From Caldilinea sp. (lineage in GTDB: Bacteria > Chloroflexota > Anaerolineae > Caldilineales > Caldilineaceae), in the NCBI GenBank assembly GCA_026389955.1, contig JAPLGY010000238.1, positions 1-6,069 of the forward strand: a stretch of 6,069 nucleotides of DNA. Direction: 5' to 3'. Made by a program: the position numbers and the translations under genes. Positions 1-5,820 of the stretch are shown in pieces (position 1 is the stretch's first letter; every line of letters begins with the position of its first letter). The notes beneath the pieces are model-generated. The model did no database searches, was not told the DNA's origin, and saw only the letters and a program-made list of their open reading frames with translations.

Positions 1-276
1 GCCGGCGTAGGCGCAGGCCTGCGCCAGGGCGGGGTTGAGCTCTGTGCCGGCTTCGGGCAGCCCCAAGGCGGCGGCTGTCCTGGCAGCAGCCAGGACAGCA
101 GGGTCACGGCTGACGACCACGATCTGGTCGAAGCGGGCGCTGTGCTGGGCTGTGGACAAGGTCTGTGCCAGCAGCCGGGCGCTGAGTTCAGCGCGTTGTG
201 CAGGCTGCAGCGCGCGAGAGAGCCGGCTTTTGCCTTCGTTGAAGGGCTTCACCGGCACGATCAGCCACAGTTTCAC
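1..276 (-). CDS. cofC: CofC/FbiD-type guanylyltransferase of F420 biosynthesis (5' part; gene runs off the left edge)
   Basis: This enzyme uses GTP to activate a three-carbon phospho-acid (2-phospholactate in archaea, phosphoenolpyruvate in many bacteria), giving the unstable dinucleotide that CofD consumes; it acts in the cytosol. I translated 92 codons by hand from a GTG at 276. The protein opens MKLWLIVPVKPFNEGKSRLS, where PVKPF..GKSRL is the N-terminal nucleotide-binding signature of CofC. Further on, IVVVSRDPAVLAAAR (about 52-66) and GTELNPALAQA (about 77-87) fit the second strand and the base-binding loop of the family. The C-terminal half, roughly 110-130 residues, is missing because the window ends. 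The GTG overlaps the cofD stop as GTGA, which supports this start and suggests translational coupling; the SD is weak. The identification is firm. The natural substrate cannot be read from this half, and phosphoenolpyruvate is inferred from the neighbouring reductase. Confidence 0.9.
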   Translation of the reverse strand, partial: MKLWLIVPVKPFNEGKSRLSRALQPAQRAELSARLLAQTLSTAQHSARFDQIVVVSRDPAVLAAARTAAALGLPEAGTELNPALAQACAYAG

Positions 277-1280
277 GGGGCTGGCCTGCTGCTGGCCAAC
301 ACGGGCCGGAGGGTGGCGGCAAACTCGATCACGGTTGTGGCCAGCTGGGCCTTGCTGGCCAGGTCGTGCATGAGGGTATCGGCCACGAGGGCGGGCATTC
401 GGACGTGGGCAGCGGCGGCGGCGTCGATCTTGTCCAGCACGAAGCCGTCGAGCAGGCCATCGAAGTGGGCGGCGATCGTGACCGGCGAGACCGGGTAGCC
501 CATCTCGCGCATCATCTTGGCTGCAGGCCCTTTGATCGCCTGGCCGCCGACGATCGGAGCGACGGCGATCTTGGGGGCGCGCAGCGACGGCAGCAGGCTG
601 CGCATCTCGCCGACGCTCAGGATGGGGTCCAGGCTCAGGTAGGGGTTGCTGGGACAGAAAACGACGACGTCGGCCCGGACCAGGGCTGCGTACACAGCGT
701 CGGTCAGTGTCGCCTCTGCGGCTCCTACGAAAGAGACATCGAGCACGCACGGCTCACAGCGCCGGCCCACAAAATAATGCTGGAACGGCAGGTCGCCCTC
801 GTCGGTGTGCACCAGGGTGCGCACCGGCAGATCGCTCATGGGCAGCACCGTGGAAGGCACCCCCAGCGCCCGACGCAGCCGGTCGGTGACTTCGGTCAGG
901 CTGCTGCCCTGGCGCAGCCACTCGCTGCGCCGCAGATGCAGCGCCAGATCTTTGTCGCCCAGGCGGAACCAATCCTCGCCCCCCAACAGCCCGACCATCT
1001 TCAGCACGGCAAAGCTTTCGTCTGCGCGGCCCCAACCCAGCTCCGGGTTGTTCACACCGGCCAGATTGTAGATCACCGTATCCAGATCCGGGCAGATGGT
1101 CAATCCCCAATGCTCGAAGTCGTCGCCGGTATTGACCACCACGGTGAGCGCCCCGGGGGGCAGGACGGCTTGCAGGCCGGCGGCCAGCTTGGCGCCACCG
1201 ACCCCGCCGGCCAGGGCGACGACCTGTGGAGTGTGGCGGAGCGCGCAGCGGTTCTCGGCAGAGAACAGGTTGCTTGTCAC
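273..1280 (-). CDS. cofD: 2-phospho-L-lactate (or enolpyruvyl) transferase CofD/FbiA
   Basis: CofD moves the phospho-acid moiety from the CofC product to the deazaflavin Fo, giving F420-0 or dehydro-F420-0, in the cytosol. With a GTG start at 1280 it is 335 residues, slightly longer than the usual 310-320. Visible signatures are the glycine-rich loop ALAGGVGGAKLA (22-33), NTGDD (50-54), SNPYLSLDPIL (211-221) and PIVGGQAIKGPAAKMM (242-257), all typical of the family. I chose GTG 1280 because GGAG lies 8 nt upstream (1289-1292) and the upstream gene stops at 1285, leaving a 4-nt gap. The frame stays open to a TTG at 1352, but that start would run through the upstream gene and add residues unlike CofD. 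About 19 residues precede the first strand, so a later start is possible. The stop overlaps cofC by four bases. Confidence 0.95.
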   Translation of the reverse strand: MTSNLFSAENRCALRHTPQVVALAGGVGGAKLAAGLQAVLPPGALTVVVNTGDDFEHWGLTICPDLDTVIYNLAGVNNPELGWGRADESFAVLKMVGLLGGEDWFRLGDKDLALHLRRSEWLRQGSSLTEVTDRLRRALGVPSTVLPMSDLPVRTLVHTDEGDLPFQHYFVGRRCEPCVLDVSFVGAAEATLTDAVYAALVRADVVVFCPSNPYLSLDPILSVGEMRSLLPSLRAPKIAVAPIVGGQAIKGPAAKMMREMGYPVSPVTIAAHFDGLLDGFVLDKIDAAAAAHVRMPALVADTLMHDLASKAQLATTVIEFAATLRPVLASSRPAP

Positions 1281-1284
1281 AAAA

Positions 1285-1941
1285 TTATCTCCAGACCAGA
1301 ATGCTGTCCAGCGGCCGGCGCTCGCGTTGCCGGGTCTCTGCCGGGTAGCCAAGGGTCAAAATTGCCTGCGGTTCCCAGGCGTCGGGCAGTGCCAGCACTG
1401 ACCGGACGAGCGCCGGCACAAAAAGGGCTGCACACATCCAGCAGCTTGCCAGCCCGGCCGCGTGGGCAGCCAGGAGCAGGTTCTGACAGGCCAGAGCCAC
1501 GCTCTGCACCGCCATGGTCCACTCTGCTCGGCTGCGGCCAGGATCCGGGTAAGTATCCATTTCTTGCAAAGTGACGCAGGGGACGACCAGCACCGGAGCG
1601 CCGGTCAGCCGGGCATGGCTGGCTGCGACCCGCTGTTCGACTTGCGCGGGGTCGGCGCCGTCGCGGGCCAGGTCGGCCCGCCAGACCGCAGCCATCTGCC
1701 CGCTCAGAGCCGCTTTGACCTCTGGCGAGCGGACCACGCAGAAGCGCCACGGCTGCCGGTTGTGGGCCGAAGGGGCCCAGCAGGCCGCTTCGAGCAGAGA
1801 ATCGATCAGCTCGTCGGCCACGGGCTCGGCTTTGTAGCGTCGGATCGAACGGCGGGTGCGCGCCAGCTCGACAAAGGCCGCCAGGGCAGGCGGCACAGCT
1901 TGGTCACCAGACAAGGCGGGGTGGGGATGGACGGCGCTCAT
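1285..1941 (-). CDS. Stand-alone nitroreductase-superfamily protein, candidate dehydro-F420-0 reductase
   Basis: A 218-residue single-domain FMN-dependent nitroreductase homologue. Family signatures are RTRRSIRRY (28-36, flavin phosphate contact), [13 protein letters not shown] (55-67) and [12 protein letters not shown] (163-174), with a Pro-Leu-Asp tail near 210. Because it heads a transcription unit with cofD and cofC, I infer that it reduces dehydro-F420-0. In actinobacteria that step is done by the C-terminal nitroreductase domain of FbiB, and stand-alone versions are known from Thermomicrobia. No glutamyl-ligase domain is attached. The ATG at 1941 has no Shine-Dalgarno and sits 7 nt after an extended -10 box, so it may be leaderless. 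A GTG at 1896 behind a weak GGTGA is an alternative start that keeps the whole flavin-binding core. The role could instead be an unrelated nitro- or enone reductase; the fold is certain, the substrate is not. Confidence 0.85.
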   Translation of the reverse strand: MSAVHPHPALSGDQAVPPALAAFVELARTRRSIRRYKAEPVADELIDSLLEAACWAPSAHNRQPWRFCVVRSPEVKAALSGQMAAVWRADLARDGADPAQVEQRVAASHARLTGAPVLVVPCVTLQEMDTYPDPGRSRAEWTMAVQSVALACQNLLLAAHAAGLASCWMCAALFVPALVRSVLALPDAWEPQAILTLGYPAETRQRERRPLDSILVWR

Positions 1942-1948
1942 GGTGAAA

Positions 1949-1957
1949 AGTATAACA
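1949..1957 (-). promoter_or_regulatory. Extended -10 promoter element for the nitroreductase-cofD-cofC operon
   Basis: Read on the minus strand, TGTTATACT matches the extended -10 consensus TGnTATAAT at all but one base. The hexamer ends at 1949, so transcription is expected near 1942, immediately before the ATG at 1941-1939. No good -35 is present; the T-rich stretch near 1972-1978 is only a loose match, as is common with extended -10 promoters. The rest of the 79-bp spacer (1942-2020) shows nothing else convincing. Confidence 0.5.
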
Positions 1958-2020
1958 CGGTGTTGCGGCGTCTAAAAAGGTCGTCACCTCATCGTCGAGT
2001 TGGAGGGATGCCTGGCGTGC

Positions 2021-3112
2021 TTATTGATACATCCCGTACATTTTGGCTGCCTCGATCAGAGCATGGACATTTTCCGGCGGTGTCTTGGGTGGAAGCGCAC
2101 AGCCAGGCCCCAGGATCAGCCCGCCGCCTTCTCCCAAGCGTACAATTGCTTCCTGGGCGGCCTCTTCGACATCGTGGGGCGTGCCCAGCGCCATCACGCC
2201 ACTCGGATCGACCGGCCCCAGCACGATAGTTCGCCCCCGTGTGGCGGCCTTGACAACGGGCATGTCGATTTTGTAGTCGAGTTCCAACACGGCGGCACCA
2301 GTCTCTACCATATCGGGCACAATGGCCGTGGCGTCTCCACAGATATGGTAGGCCAGATCGATGTTGTGCGCTTTGAGATTTTGGACCATGCGTTTGGCAT
2401 AGGCCCACTCAAAGGTGCGGTAGGATTTCGGCGAGCAGACATCGGGGCCCGAGAGCGATTCGCCGATAGAGGTCATGTGTGCACCTGCCTCGATTTGGGC
2501 GTAGGCATAGCGCGTCGTCACCTCGAGGGCGAACTCCAGAAGACGGTGCAACTTCTTCGCCAGCTCCGGATCGCCCCCGTTGCTGCGGCGCCCGCTGCGG
2601 GCACCATCTGCCTGTGCCAGCCGCAAGAGAAACTCCTCCATGCCCAACAACATCGCCGCCAGCGAGAAGGGCCCTTGATCGGCGCGCCCGATGATAAACG
2701 CTTTGTCACCGATTTCGTTGGCAACGATGCGCGTGGCTTTGAGGTTCTCGACAAGCGGATGAACCTTGTGGGGGTCGGGGACGACGAGTTGGTCGATATC
2801 GTCGAGCGACCGGATGGCCGGCCCGTGACAGACCGGTGCGCTGCCCTCCATGTACTCGACTGCCGCGCCGCATGCCTCTGCCAGCGCAGCAGTGCCATTT
2901 TCAAGCAGCAGCACGTCATGGCCGAACTCACGCCATGCCTGGATCTGTCCTTCCGCCATTGCCTCGCCATTTTGAAAAAACTCTGGAAAGGGCATGCCCG
3001 ATGTCTGGGCGACCATCATGAAATTGTGCAGATCGACCGGCACGCGGTCGGGAATGCCGCCAGCGAGCACCGTGCGCACGCGCTCGAGCGAATTGGTTGG
3101 GTGGGCTGTCAT
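2021..3112 (-). CDS. Uroporphyrinogen decarboxylase-superfamily protein, zinc methyltransferase-like (MtaA/MtbA type)
   Basis: A 363-residue cytosolic protein of the UroD/MtaA/CmuA superfamily. The N-terminal segment GGIPDRVPVDLHNFM (18-32) and the C-terminal TPHDVEEA (311-318) and GPGCALPPKTPPEN (335-348) are typical of the corrinoid methyltransferase-like branch. Putative zinc ligands are His256 and Cys258 (HICGD) and Cys338, giving H-x-C-X79-C, the arrangement used by MtaA and MtbA to activate a thiol for methyl transfer. The arginine-rich N-terminal signature of HemE is absent, so haem synthesis is unlikely. I chose the ATG at 3112 because AAAGGA lies 8 nt upstream (3121-3126); a TTG at 3136 would add eight residues and overlap that site. 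No corrinoid protein is encoded nearby, so the methyl donor and acceptor are unknown. It lies 122 nt after the SDR and may be co-transcribed. Superfamily sure, function not. Confidence 0.85.
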   Translation of the reverse strand: MTAHPTNSLERVRTVLAGGIPDRVPVDLHNFMMVAQTSGMPFPEFFQNGEAMAEGQIQAWREFGHDVLLLENGTAALAEACGAAVEYMEGSAPVCHGPAIRSLDDIDQLVVPDPHKVHPLVENLKATRIVANEIGDKAFIIGRADQGPFSLAAMLLGMEEFLLRLAQADGARSGRRSNGGDPELAKKLHRLLEFALEVTTRYAYAQIEAGAHMTSIGESLSGPDVCSPKSYRTFEWAYAKRMVQNLKAHNIDLAYHICGDATAIVPDMVETGAAVLELDYKIDMPVVKAATRGRTIVLGPVDPSGVMALGTPHDVEEAAQEAIVRLGEGGGLILGPGCALPPKTPPENVHALIEAAKMYGMYQ

Positions 3113-3234
3113 GCAAGCTGTCCTTTCATACTGCAAGTTTCAGGGTGGTCAGAAACGAAATTGGAGGTGTGTGTTGGCTGGCAGAAACTCGGCGACCCAG
3201 CGAGTGAAGCACGCCCCCAAAACCGCAACAGTTG
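3113..3234. other. 122-bp spacer between SDR and UroD-like gene
   Basis: This gap holds no ORF with gene-like features. On the minus strand it contains the AAAGGA ribosome binding site of the UroD-like gene (3121-3126). A poor promoter candidate is TTCTGA, 18 nt, TATGAA, but its -10 would overlap the ribosome binding site, so I do not call it. No stem with a T-run that would end transcription is visible, which leaves read-through from the GH13-SDR pair possible. An 11-base word (3153-3163) recurs upstream of the GH13 gene. Confidence 0.5.
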
Positions 3235-4002
3235 TCACCGTTTGATCATAAAACCGCCATCCACGAAGAGCGGAGTACCCGTGATGAAGGAGGCGCCGGG
3301 CGACGCCAAGAAGAGGGCAGCTTGTGCGACCTCTTCAGGTTGTGCCATGCGCCCCAACACATGCGCGCTGTTGGCAGTGGCACGCAGTTGATCGGGATCG
3401 TCGGTCGTCCGCAGCGCCTGATGTGTGAAGCCGGCATCTACCCAGCCCGGACAGAGCGCATTGACGCGTATGTGATAGGGTGCTAATTCCTGAGCAATGC
3501 CGTACGTCATGCTCAACACCGCACCTTTGGTGGCTGTGTAGGCAAAGCTTTTCTCCGAACCGACAAACGCTGACACGGAAGACAGGTTGATGATGGCGCC
3601 GCCGCCAGCGGTTTTGATTGCGGCGACAGCATACTTCGTGGCGAGAAAGGTGCCCGTCACATTGACCGCCAGAATCTCCTCCCAGGCACGCTCCTCCATT
3701 TCATCGATATGTCCGGTGCGCAAAATGCCGGCCGCATTCACGAGCGTTGTCAGTTTGCCAAAACGCGCCGTGGCGCGCTCGACGGCTTGGCGGCAGGATG
3801 AAGCCTGCGTCACGTCGAGTACAACGTCCAGCGCTTCCCCACCCGCTTCGCGGATCGAAGCCGCCATCTTTGCAACGTGTTCGGCTGCGATGTCTGCCAC
3901 GATGACGGCGGCACCTTCCTGTGCAAAGAGCCGAGCAATCGCCGACCCGATGCCACCGGTTGCCCCTGTGATCAAAGCAACCTGCCCTGCCAGCTGTCCC
4001 AT
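3235..4002 (-). CDS. Classical short-chain dehydrogenase/reductase, probably NAD-dependent
   Basis: A 255-residue cytosolic oxidoreductase of the classical SDR family. The Rossmann loop is TGATGGIG (12-19). Asp37 ends strand beta-2, which normally selects NAD(H) over NADP(H). NAAG is at 89-92, and the catalytic tetrad is Asn114, Ser142, Tyr155 and Lys159 (YTATK). PGWVDAGFT (185-193) and the C-terminal GTPLFVDGG (242-250) complete the pattern. All catalytic residues are intact and the length is normal. The ATG at 4002 has a near-perfect AAGGAGG six bases upstream (4009-4015), beginning almost on the stop of the GH13 gene, so the two are one operon. The substrate cannot be told from sequence; a sugar or sugar-alcohol oxidation would suit the neighbour. 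Automatic annotation would probably call it FabG-like or glucose 1-dehydrogenase-like, and I see no specific support for either. Confidence 0.93.
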   Translation of the reverse strand: MGQLAGQVALITGATGGIGSAIARLFAQEGAAVIVADIAAEHVAKMAASIREAGGEALDVVLDVTQASSCRQAVERATARFGKLTTLVNAAGILRTGHIDEMEERAWEEILAVNVTGTFLATKYAVAAIKTAGGGAIINLSSVSAFVGSEKSFAYTATKGAVLSMTYGIAQELAPYHIRVNALCPGWVDAGFTHQALRTTDDPDQLRATANSAHVLGRMAQPEEVAQAALFLASPGASFITGTPLFVDGGFMIKR

Positions 4003-4008
4003 CTATCT

Positions 4009-4015
4009 CCTCCTT
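4009..4015 (-). promoter_or_regulatory. Strong Shine-Dalgarno for the SDR gene
   Basis: AAGGAGG on the minus strand, six bases before the ATG at 4002, lies directly behind the TAA of the GH13 gene (4017-4019). It is by far the best ribosome binding site in the window and fixes the SDR start. It also implies that the SDR is translated independently of termination on the upstream gene. Confidence 0.85.
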
Positions 4016-4016
4016 T

Positions 4017-5783
4017 TTATCGGTGACGTTGCAGATGTAAAACGAGCAGCCCCCCGCGGGGCGTCTTGTCGCTTCGGAGAGTATGCGTCATCTTGGCGAA
4101 ATTCTCCGCATCGATCACCTGCTCTGCCACATCATGCCACAGATCTGTGACCGTGAATTGTGTCCCTGCTTCCCAGCCCAGCACTTCAACGGGCAACGTA
4201 AAGTGGATAGACAGCTCAGCAGCAGGGTTCGGATTGCCCGCAACCAGCAAACATTCGTCGCTGTTCCAATACAGATATGGGACAGGCGCTGGCGAGTCGG
4301 TTCTCGCGCCGATGGGCAGAAGATGTGCGGCGGTATGGCCGACGCGCAGCGGACGGATCAGATGGCTGAAACGTCTACGAATCGCAATCAGTCGTTTCAC
4401 ATCCTCGAGCATGGCAGCATGTCGTCGTTCGTCAAGCTGTTGCCAATCCAGCCAACTGGCGTAGAGCCAGCGTCCCTGCCCGAACAACTCGCCGCCAAAC
4501 AACTTTGGGCTGTGTTGCGGCAGGGGACGATAGTCGGCGTCAAACTCTTCGCCAGCCATAAACAAAGGCACGGCAGGTGTGAGCAAAAAGGCATAGCCGA
4601 AGACAAAACGGCTGCCTTGCGCCGCATAGGGATTCTGGTCGAGGGGCGTGCCATCCCAGCCATTGTCATGACAACTCAACTGGACCGAGAGGTAACTTCC
4701 TGTAGGGAGCCGCAGCGGCAGAATCAGCCGCAAATTCGGTGCTTCGCCCTCAACGGTGACGGTGAAGTCTGCCGCGGTATTGCCAGAAATCTTCCAAGGC
4801 CAGTGGTACATCGGGTGTGTGACCGTAATATTGCTGATCTGTCTCCCGACAGGTGCGCCAGTAATTTGGAGAGTTATCTCTCGCACAGTATAGGTCCCCA
4901 CCCCACCAGGACCTGTCTGTTGTTTTTCGAGCTCGCCTGCTTCCTGAAGAGCAAACTGGAAGGAGGCCTGCCCTTGATTGCTGGCGGTCGAGCCGTCGCT
5001 GTACTCAATCACCACCTGAAATCCGCTCGTTTTGGGTGCTGTTGCGCGCTGCATGTAGCTGGCGACATCGGTCAGCAGCGGGCTATCCTGCACAAACCCA
5101 TGATTGAGACTGAGACGTTCCCCCCATTGGATGAAATCGCTGGCGCCAGCATAGGCAGGGCCCAGCTCGGCAAAGACGACGATGGGGTGTCCGGCTGCAG
5201 CGCAGCGTTGGCGAATGCGGTTCCACAGGTCAGGACGATAGGTGGCCACATCCAGGCGATACCCATCGACGCCGTATTTTTCCACATAAGATGACCATAC
5301 CTCTACCCACCAATCATCCAGATCGCGATGGCCCCCTGACCAGTCATAGTCCACCATCCCCCAGGTCCCCCCTTTGAACCAGTGGGGCTTCTCCGCAATC
5401 AGCGGGCTTGAAGCCATGACACCATGCGTGATGACATCCAGAAAGACCTTGATGCCCAGTTCGTGGGCACAGTCGATCAGATCTTTGAATGCTGCGGCGT
5501 CGCCCAGGGTGGGATCGAGCTCATCTGGCAAGATACAAGCATACTGCGTCCAGATGTTGTAAAAGTGGGTAGCGTCGGCCAGCGAATGGCCGGTCAGCCA
5601 GATTCCAGTAACGCCCAGGTCGTGCACATACTGCAACTTCTCACGAAGGCTGTCAAATGTTCCCGACTCTGGGCCTGCTGGAGACGTGAATGCTTTTGTA
5701 GCGATTTCGTAGATCACCAGATCGTGGATCCAGTCAGGTGCGGATGAAGAAATTTTATCGGCAGGTGATTGGGTTGGGTTCAT
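4017..5783 (-). CDS. GH13 (alpha-amylase superfamily) protein with a beta-rich insert in the catalytic barrel
   Basis: A 588-residue glycoside hydrolase or transglycosidase acting on alpha-glucosidic bonds. No signal peptide or membrane segment is visible, so it is probably cytosolic. The barrel starts at DLVIYEIATKAF (21-32), then LGVTGIWLTG (56-65). Region I is FLDVITHG (114-121), region II GYRLD (174-178) with Asp178 as nucleophile, region III VVFAELG (202-208) with Glu206 as acid/base, and region IV SCHDNG (370-375) with Asp373 as transition-state stabiliser. AGEEFD (410-415) and a beta-rich C-terminal domain (about 480-588) follow. Region I departs from the usual DxxxNH by one residue, and about 100 extra Gly/Thr/Ser-rich residues lie between Glu206 and Asp373. 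The ATG at 5783 has no good SD. The stop is 14 nt from the SDR start. The reaction (hydrolysis, isomerisation or transfer) is not decided by what I can see. Confidence 0.9.
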   Translation of the reverse strand: MNPTQSPADKISSSAPDWIHDLVIYEIATKAFTSPAGPESGTFDSLREKLQYVHDLGVTGIWLTGHSLADATHFYNIWTQYACILPDELDPTLGDAAAFKDLIDCAHELGIKVFLDVITHGVMASSPLIAEKPHWFKGGTWGMVDYDWSGGHRDLDDWWVEVWSSYVEKYGVDGYRLDVATYRPDLWNRIRQRCAAAGHPIVVFAELGPAYAGASDFIQWGERLSLNHGFVQDSPLLTDVASYMQRATAPKTSGFQVVIEYSDGSTASNQGQASFQFALQEAGELEKQQTGPGGVGTYTVREITLQITGAPVGRQISNITVTHPMYHWPWKISGNTAADFTVTVEGEAPNLRLILPLRLPTGSYLSVQLSCHDNGWDGTPLDQNPYAAQGSRFVFGYAFLLTPAVPLFMAGEEFDADYRPLPQHSPKLFGGELFGQGRWLYASWLDWQQLDERRHAAMLEDVKRLIAIRRRFSHLIRPLRVGHTAAHLLPIGARTDSPAPVPYLYWNSDECLLVAGNPNPAAELSIHFTLPVEVLGWEAGTQFTVTDLWHDVAEQVIDAENFAKMTHTLRSDKTPRGGLLVLHLQRHR

Positions 5784-5796
5784 GGCAAAAAGTCAC

Positions 5797-5816
5797 TTTC
5801 GTAAATATAAACGAAA
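5797..5816. promoter_or_regulatory. Inverted repeat TTTCGT-N8-ACGAAA, candidate operator before the GH13 gene
   Basis: A perfect 6-bp inverted repeat with an AT-only 8-bp centre lies 14 bases before the GH13 ATG. The centre holds TATATT on the minus strand (5804-5809), a plausible -10 that would start transcription about 13 nt before the ATG. No matching -35 is seen. A palindrome over a -10 is the classic place for a repressor, and a LacI-family gene remnant lies just upstream. However, the site lacks the central CG of typical LacI operators, so the pairing is a guess. Confidence 0.4.
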
Positions 5817-5820
5817 TTGC

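Noticed and set aside
10..25. Perfect 16-bp palindrome GGCGCAGGCCTGCGCC
   Set aside because: It lies inside cofC coding sequence for Ala-Gln-Ala-Cys-Ala in very GC-rich DNA, where such palindromes arise by chance; no second copy was noticed.
1281..1352. N-terminal extension of cofD to a TTG at 1352
   Set aside because: It would overlap the nitroreductase gene, lacks CofD-like residues, and a GTG with a well-spaced GGAG exists at 1280.
366..1574. Long plus-strand open frame (402 codons) opposite cofD and the nitroreductase
   Set aside because: The translation is rich in His, Gln, Arg and Gly without domain signatures and is antisense to two well-recognised genes; such frames are common opposite GC-rich coding sequence.
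1974..1989. Possible terminator (AGGT-GACG-ACCT followed by T's, minus strand) after the UroD-like gene
   Set aside because: The stem is only four pairs, five with a wobble, too weak to call a terminator, and the T-run is short.
2000..3391. Long plus-strand open frame (463 codons) opposite the UroD-like gene
   Set aside because: It runs across the UroD-like gene, a spacer and the SDR 3' end, has Cys/His/Arg-rich low-information sequence and no family motif.
4083..5294. Long plus-strand open frame (403 codons) opposite the GH13 gene
   Set aside because: Antisense shadow of a gene with all GH13 catalytic motifs; no recognisable domain and no ribosome binding site seen.
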